From: Hyphomicrobiales bacterium
Lineage (GTDB): Bacteria > Pseudomonadota > Alphaproteobacteria > Rhizobiales > Beijerinckiaceae
NCBI GenBank assembly: GCA_930633525.1
Contig: CAKNFP010000001.1
Coordinates: 3,843,501-3,907,500 of the forward strand
Direction: 5' to 3'
Length of the DNA stretch: 64,000 bases
Shown here: positions 36,047 through 44,758 of the stretch, piece by piece
Numbering within the stretch: position 1 is the first letter of the stretch
Layout of the letters: each line of letters opens with the position of its first letter
Position numbers and translations under genes: made by a program
The notes under the pieces: model-generated
Told to the model about the DNA's origin: nothing
Seen by the model: only the letters and a program-made list of their open reading frames with translations
The model's database searches: none

Positions 36047-36332
36047 TCATCCAAGCCATTGTGTGACCGGACTTGCGGCTCTGCCAGCTGCAGAGCGATG
36101 AGCTTGACATGTGTACTGTCGAGACAAAGCCCGAGGCCTCGACCGCGTAACGATTGTGGATTGTCCTGGCGGGACCGTAATGGGGCGGCACATCTCGCCA
36201 ACGCCCCAGGTCCTCAGAATAGAGGATGCCGGAGATGACGCGGCAATCGTCGACGCTTGGCTTGCCTGGCGGGTTCTTCGGCAGATGTGGCTCCAGTACC
36301 AACCACGTCACATCCGGTAGCCAGGACAGCTT
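36047..36332 (-). pseudogene. Second IS5-family transposase fragment, different lineage
   Basis: Leftward translation gives LSWLPDVTWLVLEPHLPKNP, PGKPSVDDCRVISGILYSED, GRWRDVPPHYGPARTIHNRY, then in another frame LDSTHVK and, after a further one-base shift, AHRSAAGRAA. The order WRDVPPHYGP ... DSTHVKAHRSAAG is that of IS5-group transposases around the first catalytic Asp. At least two shifts are present. It abuts the stop of the SDR gene at 36341. Confidence 0.7.
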
Positions 36333-36340
36333 TTTGCCCT

Positions 36341-37090
36341 CTACCGCATGTAGCTCCCGCCGTTGATGTCGATCGTGGATCCGTTGATGGACACATTGGA
36401 CTCCGACATGCAATAGGCGACCAACTCGGCGATTTCGTCCGGCTTGACCATGACGCCCACGGGTATCTCCGCCAATGCCGTCGAGTTTGGATTCTTCGAC
36501 AGAAAATCAGAAGCCAACGGCGTATCGACAAATCCCGGCGCTATGGCCGTACAGACAATGTTTTGACCACCGAAGGATCTTGCGATCGACTTCGTGAGAT
36601 TTATCAGTCCTGCCTTCGACGCCCCGTAAGACAGAGCGTTTTCGGAAAAGCCCCGCTGCCCCGCGCGGCTCGCAATGTTGACGATGCGCCCGCCGCCACG
36701 GTCTCGGAAGGTTAGTACCGCAAGCCTGCAGAGTTCCGCCGGGGCGATCAGATTCAGTTGGAGATCACGCCGCCACGCCGCCGTCCAGGCTGAGCTATCC
36801 GCATCGAACGCAACATCAACCCTGATGCCCGCGTTATTGACCAGCCCCACGGGCGGGCCGAAACGCTTGACAACCTCAGCCCAGAGAGTCGATGCGCCAC
36901 TTTCGGAGAGCAGATCCGCATGGATCATCGCATCCGGCTCACCGAATTCGCGCGCCAGCTCAAATGCCGCTTCCCTGTTCGAGCTATAGTGTAGCACCGG
37001 CAAATAGCCGCGGGAGTGGAGCTTTCGGCATATCGCGCCGCCTATCGCTCCGGTCGATCCGGTAATCAGCACAGGTCGGGTCATCGTCAA
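36341..37090 (-). CDS. SDR family oxidoreductase
   Basis: Classical short-chain dehydrogenase of 249 residues. PVLITGSTGAIGGAICRKL binds NAD(P), LVNNAGIRVDVAFDADS has the NAG motif, IVNIASRAGQRGF the catalytic Ser, and ALSYGASKAGLINLTKSIAR the Tyr and Lys; it ends STIDINGGSYMR. It is the last gene of the large leftward operon; transposase debris follows straight after its stop, so any former downstream genes have been lost. Likely oxidises a hydroxy acid or alcohol intermediate. Confidence 0.88.
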   Translation of the reverse strand: MTMTRPVLITGSTGAIGGAICRKLHSRGYLPVLHYSSNREAAFELAREFGEPDAMIHADLLSESGASTLWAEVVKRFGPPVGLVNNAGIRVDVAFDADSSAWTAAWRRDLQLNLIAPAELCRLAVLTFRDRGGGRIVNIASRAGQRGFSENALSYGASKAGLINLTKSIARSFGGQNIVCTAIAPGFVDTPLASDFLSKNPNSTALAEIPVGVMVKPDEIAELVAYCMSESNVSINGSTIDINGGSYMR

Positions 37091-37103
37091 CCTTGATGTT
37101 CGT

Positions 37104-37880
37104 CTAACCCTGTCCGCCGTTGATAACGATTGTCTGTCCGTTGATGTAACGTGGTCCGACCGCCATAAACAGGATAGCCTCGGCGACCTCTTCCGGCCGC
37201 CCCATCCGGTTGAGAAGCGATTGCTTCACGGTGGCGTCCTTCCGCTCTGCCGACCAGGCTGCGGTCCAGGGACTATCGATCAGACCAGGCGCCACTGCAT
37301 TCACTCGAATGGTGGGAGCAAGGGCGCGGGCCAGATTCTGCGTCATGTTGACCAAAGCCGCCTTGCTGGCGGCATAGGCGATGCTGGAGCCCCTCGTACC
37401 CAATCCAGCGACAGACGCAGTGTTTACAATAGCCCCACCAGACTGCCTCAGAGCCTGCTCAGCAGCCTTCACGCACCGAAATGGGCCGAGCAGATTGGTT
37501 GACATGATCGTTGACCAGAACTCGTCGGTCATCGCGTTGAGATCGGAAAACTGTATGGGAGTTTTGCTTCCCGCGGTCCCGGCATTGTTGACCAGGATGT
37601 CGAGTCCGCCCATTCGCTCGATGGCATCTGCCACCATTGCGGGGCCGCTTGTCGGCGAGGATACGTCTCCGGGCGCCTCGACGACATCGTGGCCTGATTT
37701 CATCAGCCCGACGACGAACTCGCGTCCTTTGAGATCATCCGGCAAGAAATTGATGGCGACCTTCGCACCCGCTGATGCCATCAGACATGACACAGCCCGG
37801 CCGATACCAGAGGTGCCGCCAGTTACGAGTGCGCGAACCCCGCCGAGATTATAGCTCATTCGTTTGATATCAGTATGCAT
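37104..37880 (-). CDS. SDR family oxidoreductase (FabG-like)
   Basis: Short-chain dehydrogenase of 258 residues with VRALVTGGTSGIGRAVSCLM, DILVNNAGTAGSKTP, IVNTASVAGLGTRGSSIAYA and ASKAALVNMTQNLARALAP, ending TIVINGGQG. Tyr and Lys of the active site lie in AYAASK. It precedes the SDR at 36341 by 13 bases and follows the IclR gene after 97 bases. An internal start at 37859 (MSYNLGG) is possible. Role by context: dehydrogenation step in the operon's pathway. Confidence 0.88.
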   Translation of the reverse strand: MHTDIKRMSYNLGGVRALVTGGTSGIGRAVSCLMASAGAKVAINFLPDDLKGREFVVGLMKSGHDVVEAPGDVSSPTSGPAMVADAIERMGGLDILVNNAGTAGSKTPIQFSDLNAMTDEFWSTIMSTNLLGPFRCVKAAEQALRQSGGAIVNTASVAGLGTRGSSIAYAASKAALVNMTQNLARALAPTIRVNAVAPGLIDSPWTAAWSAERKDATVKQSLLNRMGRPEEVAEAILFMAVGPRYINGQTIVINGGQG

Positions 37881-37977
37881 CGATCAACAGACATCCATAT
37901 TGACTGAGAGGTTCGTGCAAAACAACTTCGCGGCAGACTCGGCCCGCCTGAAGTGCTCATTGCTGATTTTACGCATA

Positions 37978-38826
37978 TTATGGAATGCTTATTGCCGATA
38001 GCCCAAGCGTATCAAGTTCCTTCGACAAATATTGCCTCAGCAATGGACCTGTCTTTTCTGCCGCATCGCTCCCGGACAAGATATATTTCGGCGCACCAAT
38101 ATTGACTCCATATATCTGATCGCCATTTGGCGCGCGGAACGCCACGCCGACACTGTTGATCTCCGGGTGCCAATCGCCAAAGCTATCCGCAAATCCCTGG
38201 GCAACGGCCCGGTTGACAGCAGCTTCCTCCATCTCGGCGGCCGCAGGAGTTAACATGCCCTGCTCGACGCATTTCTTCAAAAGCTCGAGGCGGTGACTGA
38301 CACTCAGCAGAGCCATATAGGCTCGACCGATTGCGGTTGTCGCAAGCGGCAGCCTATAGCCGGGATAGACGACGAGGTTTACAAGCATCTCGCTTGGGAA
38401 AGACTCGATCATCATCATGTCTGTACCGTCGCGAATCGCCACGGCGACATTGAGATTGGTGATCTGCGCCAGCCGGGCGAGAGACGGCTTAAGCGCCCTG
38501 ACCACACCGTGATTGTGGGTTGCCGCAAATCCCAGAGCATAGGCAGCAGGGCCCAGTTCATACATCCGCAATCGCTGGTCGAATCGCAGGAAACCCGATT
38601 GCACCAGGGTCAGAGAAATACGGGAGACCGTCGCCAATGGAAGGCTGGTTCTCATCGCAATCTCCTGATTGCCAAGAAACCCGTCGCCTAGTCCAAACGC
38701 CTTGAGGACATCGAGACCTCGCGTCAGGGAGTTGATGGCCTGATGGCTGGCTGACGTCAGCGAATCATTGTCTTTTTCGTCCGGCGAGATCTTCCCTTGC
38801 CGTTGCTTTCGCCGATTCAAGACCAT
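37978..38826 (-). CDS. IclR family transcriptional regulator, embedded in the catabolic operon
   Basis: A 282-residue regulator. After a charged N-terminal arm, the winged helix is SLTRGLDVLKAFGLGDGFLG then NQEIAMRTSLPLATVSRISL (about 34-75); the effector domain follows (about 95-275) with NLNVAVAIRDGTDMMMIES and LVVYPGYRLPLATTAIGRAY. It lies within the operon it probably controls, between leuD-type and SDR genes, 28 bases after the leuD stop. A near-perfect E. coli-type IclR box at the operon head (49520-49534) is its likely site. Confidence 0.88.
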   Translation of the reverse strand: MVLNRRKQRQGKISPDEKDNDSLTSASHQAINSLTRGLDVLKAFGLGDGFLGNQEIAMRTSLPLATVSRISLTLVQSGFLRFDQRLRMYELGPAAYALGFAATHNHGVVRALKPSLARLAQITNLNVAVAIRDGTDMMMIESFPSEMLVNLVVYPGYRLPLATTAIGRAYMALLSVSHRLELLKKCVEQGMLTPAAAEMEEAAVNRAVAQGFADSFGDWHPEINSVGVAFRAPNGDQIYGVNIGAPKYILSGSDAAEKTGPLLRQYLSKELDTLGLSAISIP

Positions 38827-38854
38827 ACCAATTTCCCCTCTAAAAGAAATTCAC

Positions 38855-39484
38855 TCATTTTCCCGGAATGAAATCTCTATTTTTAGATAAAGATCTAGAA
38901 GAATTACGCTTCTCATAGCAATCTATTTTCTCTATAAGACAAAATGTAAAATCTATTTCATCAATTCCCTCGACTATACAGTATTTTCTGAAAGGGTCCA
39001 TGTCGAAAGAGGAATGAAAACCATCCGAGATCTGGACCCTCCCACCCTCGATATCGAGCGTTATGGTCTTGTCAGGGTTGATGCCCAGTCTCGCCCACAC
39101 TTCGGTGATCACAGCGACCGGAAGAGACACCGTCACCAGCCCGTTCACCAACGCGTTCTGCTGGAAGATGTCACCGAAACTGGGCGCAAGGACTGCCCTG
39201 ATTCCCCGATCCATAAGCGCGTATACCGCGCCCTCGCGTGACGAGCCGCAGCCGAAATTGCGCCCACCAACGATGATCGAAGCTTTCCTGTAATCCGATG
39301 TATTCATCGGAAACGAGAGGATCTCTGCTCCATTCCCGTCAATCCTCAGGTCATGGAAGCAATAATCTCCATACCCCCGATCGCGCGGGACGGAGAGGAA
39401 TCGCGCGGGGATGATCTGGTCGGTATCGATGTTGTCGACCATGAGCGGCACGGCGATTCCGTGGAGCTTTCGAATTGGCTTCAA
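38855..39484 (-). CDS. leuD: LeuD-type hydratase small subunit (3-isopropylmalate / alkylmalate dehydratase)
   Basis: Small (swivel) subunit, 209 residues, of an aconitase-family hydro-lyase. VDNIDTDQIIPARFLSVPRD and SIIVGGRNFGCGSSREGAVY, ALMDRGIRAVLAPSFGDIFQ are the family signatures. The sequence fits LeuD, but the gene is inside a catabolic operon away from any leuA or leuB, and its partners are a C-C lyase and a monooxygenase. It may instead hydrate citraconate, maleate or dimethylmaleate, reactions known from LeuCD relatives (DmdAB, maleate hydratase). A 13-base gap separates it from the large subunit. Confidence 0.85.
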   Translation of the reverse strand: MKPIRKLHGIAVPLMVDNIDTDQIIPARFLSVPRDRGYGDYCFHDLRIDGNGAEILSFPMNTSDYRKASIIVGGRNFGCGSSREGAVYALMDRGIRAVLAPSFGDIFQQNALVNGLVTVSLPVAVITEVWARLGINPDKTITLDIEGGRVQISDGFHSSFDMDPFRKYCIVEGIDEIDFTFCLIEKIDCYEKRNSSRSLSKNRDFIPGK

Positions 39485-39497
39485 AGGACCATTCCCG

Positions 39498-40907
39498 TCA
39501 AAGGTTTACTCGGCCACAGATCGCAATGGAAGCGGCGGTGGACGGACTCACCAAGTGAGTACGAACACCCTTACCCTGACGACCGACGAAGTTCCTGTTG
39601 GACGTGGAGGCCACACGTTCACCGCCGCTCGCAAGATCGCCGTTCATCCCAGCACACATCGAGCATCCCGACATCCGCCATTCGGCACCCGCGCTCTTGA
39701 AGATGGCGTCGAGGCCCTCCTCCTCGGCTTGTTTCCGCACGGTCATAGAACCCGGAACTACGATCATTGGTATGGCAACCGACTTTCCCACCAACACCGC
39801 TGCCGCCTCCCGAAGGTCCTCGATTCGACCATTCGTACAGGATCCGAGGAACACGCGGTCAAAGGAGATGTCCGAGACAGGCGTGCCCGGTCGCAGCCCC
39901 ATGTACCGCAGTGCCTCGCCCTTGCTGGTTCGTATCGCCTCGTCCTCTGCGAGAGAGGGATCCGGCACAGAACCGTCCACCGTCACAACGTCCTCTGGGC
40001 TTGTGCCCCACGTGATCATTCGGCGCACAGCGCTTCCATCAACTTCAATTTCCTGATCGAACGCGGCACCATCATCCGTTGCAAGATCGAGCCACACCTT
40101 AGAGAGATCTTCCAGTTCGGCATTGGAAGGCCCATAGACCCGGTTGGCCACATACGCAATCGTCTTCTCATCGGGCGCGATGACCCCGTATTTCGAGCCT
40201 GCTTCGATGGTCATGTTGCAAAGCGTCATGCGCGCTTCAACCGACAGCGCCCGAACCGCACTTCCCGCGTACTCAATCGCGAAGTTCGAACCGCCGGCGA
40301 CACCGATCTCGCCGATGATTGTCAGAACGAGATCCTTTGCGGTGACTCCCGGTGCCAAAGTACCGGAGACGTTGACCCGCATTTGCCTCGGCTTCTTCTG
40401 CCAAAGCGTCTGCGTCGCCATGACATGGGCGATCTGGGATGCGCCGACCCCAAAAGCCAGGGCGCCCAATGCGCCATGCGTCGCAGTATGACTGTCGCCG
40501 CACACCACCGTCATTCCCGGCTGGCTTAGCCCCAGTTCGGGACCGATAACATGGACAATCCCCTGAAGCGGGCTCGTCAGGTCGAAATTCTCGATCCCAA
40601 ATCTCTGGGCGTTTTTCGACAGGTCTTCGACCATGCTGCGTCGATCGGCGGATTCGATAGACGTCAGGAGCCGTGACCGGCTGGGCGTATAGTGGTCCGC
40701 GGTGCCGACCGTAAGCGCAGGGCGCCTGACGCCCAAACCCTTGCCTTCAAGCCGGCGGAACGCGAGCCGCGAACCTTCATGAAGGATATGGCGATCGATA
40801 TACAGCAGAGATCCGGCCAGCGAGTGTTCCATGACCACATGGCGCGACCATAGCTTGTCAAACAGGGTGCGTGGGGCGGCTCCTATGCCGTCGGAAGAGC
40901 TGGTCAT
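39498..40907 (-). CDS. leuC: LeuC-type hydratase large subunit (aconitase family)
   Basis: Large subunit, 469 residues, carrying the [4Fe-4S] cluster. VVCGDSHTATHGALGALAFG, LGSCTNGRIEDLREAA and MSGCSMCAGMNGDL give the three cluster Cys (SCTN, CSMC); the C-terminus NRNFVGRQGKGVRTHLVSPS is typical. I start at ATG 40907, which overlaps the FMN reductase stop (ATGA); the longer frame to 41219 adds about 100 residues unlike LeuC. As with the small subunit, catabolic context suggests an alkylmaleate/alkylmalate substrate rather than leucine synthesis. Confidence 0.87.
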   Translation of the reverse strand: MTSSSDGIGAAPRTLFDKLWSRHVVMEHSLAGSLLYIDRHILHEGSRLAFRRLEGKGLGVRRPALTVGTADHYTPSRSRLLTSIESADRRSMVEDLSKNAQRFGIENFDLTSPLQGIVHVIGPELGLSQPGMTVVCGDSHTATHGALGALAFGVGASQIAHVMATQTLWQKKPRQMRVNVSGTLAPGVTAKDLVLTIIGEIGVAGGSNFAIEYAGSAVRALSVEARMTLCNMTIEAGSKYGVIAPDEKTIAYVANRVYGPSNAELEDLSKVWLDLATDDGAAFDQEIEVDGSAVRRMITWGTSPEDVVTVDGSVPDPSLAEDEAIRTSKGEALRYMGLRPGTPVSDISFDRVFLGSCTNGRIEDLREAAAVLVGKSVAIPMIVVPGSMTVRKQAEEEGLDAIFKSAGAEWRMSGCSMCAGMNGDLASGGERVASTSNRNFVGRQGKGVRTHLVSPSTAASIAICGRVNL

Positions 40908-41461
40908 GCGCTTACGACCTGCTCGGCGAGCATGGCGAGCTTCTGCGATACTTCCGCCTGTTTTCCCGCGCTCGCGTTCATCGTTACGCCAAGTGGTGTC
41001 GGCCAGCCCCTCAGAGCATGAACCACCGTTCTCACGCTCGACAGCGCCGTCCCCATGGCCTGATCGCCATAGGCGGAAACGATGATGCCTACTGTCCGTC
41101 CGCTGAGGTAGGGCCTCTCGTCGTCTCGAAGATCTTCGATGTAGTCGAGCGCGTTCTTGATCATCCCCGACATCGCGCCATGATAGGCTGGCGTCGAGAT
41201 GATAATCCCGTCCGAACACCTGATGGCATCGATGAGCCGCCGCGCTCGCTCCTGGCGCTCAGCGCCGGAGTAGAGCGGCAACTCCAGATCGCTCGCGCAG
41301 AAAGCCACTGTCTCGGTGCCGAAATTCTCCGCATGCTTCAGAGCACACCGAAGCGCCCATTCGCTCGACGAACTGGGGGCCATCGTGCCACCAATTCCAA
41401 CGATCAGTGGCCGCTTCCGCCTTGTTACTCGGTGCATTCCGGCATTGAGATCAGGAGACAT
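40904..41461 (-). CDS. NAD(P)H-dependent FMN reductase (flavodoxin fold)
   Basis: A 185-residue flavin reductase of the SsuE/MsuE type. PLIVGIGGTMAPSSSSEWAL is the phosphate loop that holds FMN, LELPLYSGAE follows, and IIISTPAYHGAMSGMIKNAL and DYIEDL form the second flavin contact. The start ATG 41461 overlaps the lyase stop (TGATG). It most likely supplies reduced FMN to the RutA-like monooxygenase at 47710, making the two a two-component system within one operon, though they lie 6 kb apart. Confidence 0.82.
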   Translation of the reverse strand: MSPDLNAGMHRVTRRKRPLIVGIGGTMAPSSSSEWALRCALKHAENFGTETVAFCASDLELPLYSGAERQERARRLIDAIRCSDGIIISTPAYHGAMSGMIKNALDYIEDLRDDERPYLSGRTVGIIVSAYGDQAMGTALSSVRTVVHALRGWPTPLGVTMNASAGKQAEVSQKLAMLAEQVVSA

Positions 41462-42303
41462 CACACAAAATCCCTGTAATATTTCCATTCGGCTCCAGCT
41501 GCTCTATCGGCACCGGCTTTTATGTCTATATCGCCCGGAGGAACAGGATGCTCGCCAATTTCTTTTGCCTCTTCGAGAATCCTAGAGACAATTCCCATGT
41601 ATGACTTCAACAGTATACTTGGTAGAATTGCTATTTTGTAGCCCATATCCTCGACATCCTCGAACCGCACTGGTGGGCTCTTACCGCGCCATACGATATT
41701 CAGGAGACATGGGCCCTTCACCCTATTCGGGATCGCGCGCATCTGATCGAGATCAATCGGCGCTTCCACGAATGCAACGTCGGCGCCCGCATCGATCGCC
41801 GCATTCGCTCGGTCGATTGCGGCATCGAAGCCCTCGAGGGCTATCGCATCGGTTCGGGCGATGATCAGAAAATCAGGGCGGTTGCGTGCCGAAACTGCCG
41901 CCCTGATCTTATTCAGGAAGTCGGCATTCTCGATGATCTGCTTCTTCTCGAAGTGGCCGCAGCGCTTCGGAAAGACCTGATCCTCAATCTGAATGGCTGC
42001 GGCGCCGGCAAACTCGTACTCTCTCACCGCTCGAATGACATTAAGCTCATTGCCATAACCCGTGTCTCCGTCCGCGATAAGCGGAATCGCGACGCTGGAA
42101 CTGATCCTACGGACCGACGCGGCCATCTCTGTCTGGGTCAGCAGTCCCATATCGGGATAGCCGTGGGCGGCAGATACACCGGAACCCGTCATGTAGCAGG
42201 CGGGGAAGCCAGCCAGCTCAACTGCCCGCGCGCTGATCGCGTCAATCACACCGGGAGCGATGACGAGCCCGTCGACCGACAGTTTTTCTTTCAGGTTTAC
42301 CAC
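41461..42303 (-). CDS. Isocitrate lyase / PEP mutase family C-C lyase (dimethylmalate or methylisocitrate lyase-like)
   Basis: A 280-residue barrel enzyme. PLIADGDTGYGNELNVIRAV binds Mg2+, IQIEDQVFPKRCGHFEKKQI has the catalytic KRCGH loop that true lyases share, and IARTDAIALEGFDAAIDRAN follows. The Cys loop argues against PEP mutase or phosphonopyruvate hydrolase and for cleavage of a 2-hydroxy diacid to pyruvate. Together with the LeuCD-type hydratase it would cleave (alkyl)malate, for example 2,3-dimethylmalate to pyruvate plus propionate as in anaerobic nicotinate breakdown. It follows livF by one base. Confidence 0.85.
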   Translation of the reverse strand: MVNLKEKLSVDGLVIAPGVIDAISARAVELAGFPACYMTGSGVSAAHGYPDMGLLTQTEMAASVRRISSSVAIPLIADGDTGYGNELNVIRAVREYEFAGAAAIQIEDQVFPKRCGHFEKKQIIENADFLNKIRAAVSARNRPDFLIIARTDAIALEGFDAAIDRANAAIDAGADVAFVEAPIDLDQMRAIPNRVKGPCLLNIVWRGKSPPVRFEDVEDMGYKIAILPSILLKSYMGIVSRILEEAKEIGEHPVPPGDIDIKAGADRAAGAEWKYYRDFV

Positions 42304-42304
42304 C

Positions 42305-43021
42305 CTAGACTCCCAGTATTCTCTCGACTTCGTTCAAATTGTTTTTGAGATCCTCGCCATTGTACTCGCCGACGACATGACCGTTGTCGATCATGAAATG
42401 CCTGTCGGCAATCGATGAGACGAACCGATAATTCTGCTCAACGATAACGATAGTGTATCCGCGCGCCCGTAGTTTGCCGAGAAGGCGGCCAATCTCCTTG
42501 ACGTAGACTGGGGCAAGGCCCTCCGTTGGCTCATCGAGCAAGAACGTGTCGGCGCCTGTTCTCAGAATCCTGGCGATCGCCAGCATCTGCTGCTCACCCC
42601 CAGATAACGTCGTTCCGATGCTGGATCCACGTTCTTTCAGGATCGGGAAGAGCTCATAGACTTCATCCAAGGACATTCCGCCGGGCTTGACGACTGGCGG
42701 AAGAAGCAGATTTTCCGTCACTGTCAGCGTCGAGAATATGCCACGATGCTCGGGACAGAACGCGATGCCCCGCGCGGCGATGTGAAGGCTGCTCAACTGC
42801 GTGATGCGCTCACCGCAGTAGCGGATCTCGCCGCGCTTCTTGCGCACGATCCCCATGATCGATTTGAGCAACGTGGACTTGCCTGCTCCATTGCGCCCCA
42901 GAATGCTGACGACCTCGGACTTGCGAACTGTAAGGTTGATGCCGTGCAGCGCCTGGGTCTCGCCGTACCAGCTTTCAAGGTTGGTGATCTGAAGCAATGT
43001 CGCTTCGTGTGCGCTAGACAT
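42305..43021 (-). CDS. livF: Branched-chain-type ABC transporter ATP-binding protein LivF
   Basis: ATPase of 238 residues. Walker A is GRNGAGKST (42-50), the signature LSGGEQQMLAIARIL and Walker B TFLLDEPTEGLAPVYVKEIG are intact. The short length and 'DEPTEGLAP' are typical of LivF. It overlaps livG by 8 bp and is followed after one base by the lyase, showing that uptake and breakdown are co-transcribed. Confidence 0.92.
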   Translation of the reverse strand: MSSAHEATLLQITNLESWYGETQALHGINLTVRKSEVVSILGRNGAGKSTLLKSIMGIVRKKRGEIRYCGERITQLSSLHIAARGIAFCPEHRGIFSTLTVTENLLLPPVVKPGGMSLDEVYELFPILKERGSSIGTTLSGGEQQMLAIARILRTGADTFLLDEPTEGLAPVYVKEIGRLLGKLRARGYTIVIVEQNYRFVSSIADRHFMIDNGHVVGEYNGEDLKNNLNEVERILGV

Positions 43022-43793
43022 CCTCAGCTCCGAGATATGCTTGCTTCACCTGTGGATCGCTCGCGACCTCCGCGTAGCTGCCCTCGGCCAGAATTCTTCC
43101 ACGGGCGAGCACGGTCACGGTGTCGCTGACTTCCTCCACAGCGCGGAGATTATGCTCGACCATCAGTATGGTTCGGCCCTTCCGGACCTTGTGGAGGAGT
43201 TCGACCACCCGACCCACGTCGGCGCTTGCCATGCCTGCCATCGGCTCGTCCAGAAGCAGTATCTTTGGGTCTAGCGCCAGGGTCGTGGCAATCTCGAGCG
43301 CACGCTTTCGGCCATAAGACAGCGTCGCCACGTCGGCCGTGCGCTGATCCAGCAGACCGACGCCTTCAAGGAGTGAATCTGCCTCGTCGCGATAACGCTT
43401 CAACGCGCTGTCGGATCGCCGCCATCGATACGCCTCTCTGTTTCGGCTTTGCAACGCCACGCAGACGTTCTCGAAAACGTTCAGGCCTCCGAACGTGGCT
43501 GAAATCTGGAACGACCGGACGACACCCTTGCGAGCGATGCTCACAGGGCTGTCCTTCGTTACATCGATGCCGTCCAGGAAGATACGCCCGGATGTCGGCC
43601 TGATGAATTTCGTTATCAGGTTGAAGCACGTCGATTTTCCGGCGCCGTTCGGGCCGATCAGGCAATGAATGCTGCCCGCCTGCACTGCGAAAGTGACGTT
43701 GTCGACCGCGCGGTATCCAGCAAAGTCCACCGAGAGCTTCTCGACTGAAAGCTGGTTGCAGAGTTCGCTTGTGGCACTTGCTGCATCGCTCAT
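43014..43793 (-). CDS. livG: Branched-chain-type ABC transporter ATP-binding protein LivG
   Basis: ATPase of 259 residues. IGPNGAGKSTCFNLIT (Walker A at 47-54), the LivG-type signature LSYGRKRALEIATTLALDPK, and ILLLDEPMAGMA (Walker B) are present, with the long insertion after Walker A usual for LivG (RSFQISATFGGLNVFENV). ATG 43793 overlaps the livM stop as ATGA, which settles the start against the longer frame to 43892. Confidence 0.92.
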   Translation of the reverse strand: MSDAASATSELCNQLSVEKLSVDFAGYRAVDNVTFAVQAGSIHCLIGPNGAGKSTCFNLITKFIRPTSGRIFLDGIDVTKDSPVSIARKGVVRSFQISATFGGLNVFENVCVALQSRNREAYRWRRSDSALKRYRDEADSLLEGVGLLDQRTADVATLSYGRKRALEIATTLALDPKILLLDEPMAGMASADVGRVVELLHKVRKGRTILMVEHNLRAVEEVSDTVTVLARGRILAEGSYAEVASDPQVKQAYLGAEDV

Positions 43794-44731
43794 AGCGGCC
43801 TCCCCAACAGCTTTGCGAAGACCCCGACGATCCCCTGCCTGAATGCCAGCACGGCGACAACGAAGATCGCGCCCTGGAAGAAGACGACCCACTGCCCGAG
43901 GAAGGCCAGGTAGTTCTGCATGATGACGACGATCAAGGCGCCGATTGCGGGGCCTGCGATCGTCCCGACTCCCCCGATCAGGGTCATCAGCACCACTTCT
44001 CCCGAGGTTGCGATATGAAGGTCGGCCAGCGACGCGATCTGAAACACCAGGGCCTTCATCGACCCGGCGATCCCCGATATCGCGGCAGAAACCGTAAAGA
44101 GCATGAGCTTGACCTTGAACGGACTGATGCCAAGCGAGATCGCGCGCTTTTCATTGTCGCGTACAGCGCGCACAGTCATGCCGAACTGCGAGTAAACCAA
44201 GCGATAGATGAAGAAACTCAGTAACAGGAATACAGTCGCAATGACCCAGTAAAAGGTCATATCGTCACGCAGAGAGATCACGCCGAACAGCGATCCTCTC
44301 TTCACCCCCTGAATACCGTCCTCCGCCCCGGTGAACGGAGAGCGCAACGCGAAGAAGTAGACCAACTGCGACAGGCCAAGCGTCACCATGGCCAGATAGA
44401 TGCCATGGCGTCTTACCGCCAACGCCCCAAACACGGCCCCCATCGCGGTCGCCGCCAACGTCCCGATCAGAATCGAGATTTCCGGGTTGGCGCCGTACCG
44501 CGAGGACAGGTAAGCCGACACGTAGGCGCCGGTGCCGAAGAACGCTGCATGCCCTAACGAAAGCAGCCCTCCATATCCCATCAACAGGTTGAAGGCCATT
44601 GCGAACAACGCAAAGCACATGACCTTCATCAAGAATATCGGATAAAAATACATCGGCGCGGCGACAACCATCGCGATGACCGATATGTACATGTATAGAT
44701 ATTGTCTTCCGTCGCGCATTATCGTGTTCAT
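43790..44731 (-). CDS. livM: Branched-chain-type ABC transporter permease LivM
   Basis: Inner-membrane permease of 313 residues with about nine spans. YGGLLSLGHAAFFGTGAYVS is the conserved LivM segment, RAVRDNEKRAISLGISPFKV the ATPase-contact loop, and GGVGTIAGPAIGALIVVIMQ the late conserved turn. It forms the heterodimer with LivH, 27 bases upstream, and couples to livG by an ATGA overlap. Confidence 0.9.
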   Translation of the reverse strand: MNTIMRDGRQYLYMYISVIAMVVAAPMYFYPIFLMKVMCFALFAMAFNLLMGYGGLLSLGHAAFFGTGAYVSAYLSSRYGANPEISILIGTLAATAMGAVFGALAVRRHGIYLAMVTLGLSQLVYFFALRSPFTGAEDGIQGVKRGSLFGVISLRDDMTFYWVIATVFLLLSFFIYRLVYSQFGMTVRAVRDNEKRAISLGISPFKVKLMLFTVSAAISGIAGSMKALVFQIASLADLHIATSGEVVLMTLIGGVGTIAGPAIGALIVVIMQNYLAFLGQWVVFFQGAIFVVAVLAFRQGIVGVFAKLLGRPL

Positions 44732-44758
44732 CTCATTAAAGTGCCGATCGAAAATGTT

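Noticed and set aside
38855..40907. leuC/leuD as leucine-biosynthesis genes
   Set aside because: No leuA or leuB nearby and the genes are embedded between a C-C lyase, FMN reductase and IclR regulator; I kept the family symbols but favour a catabolic role.
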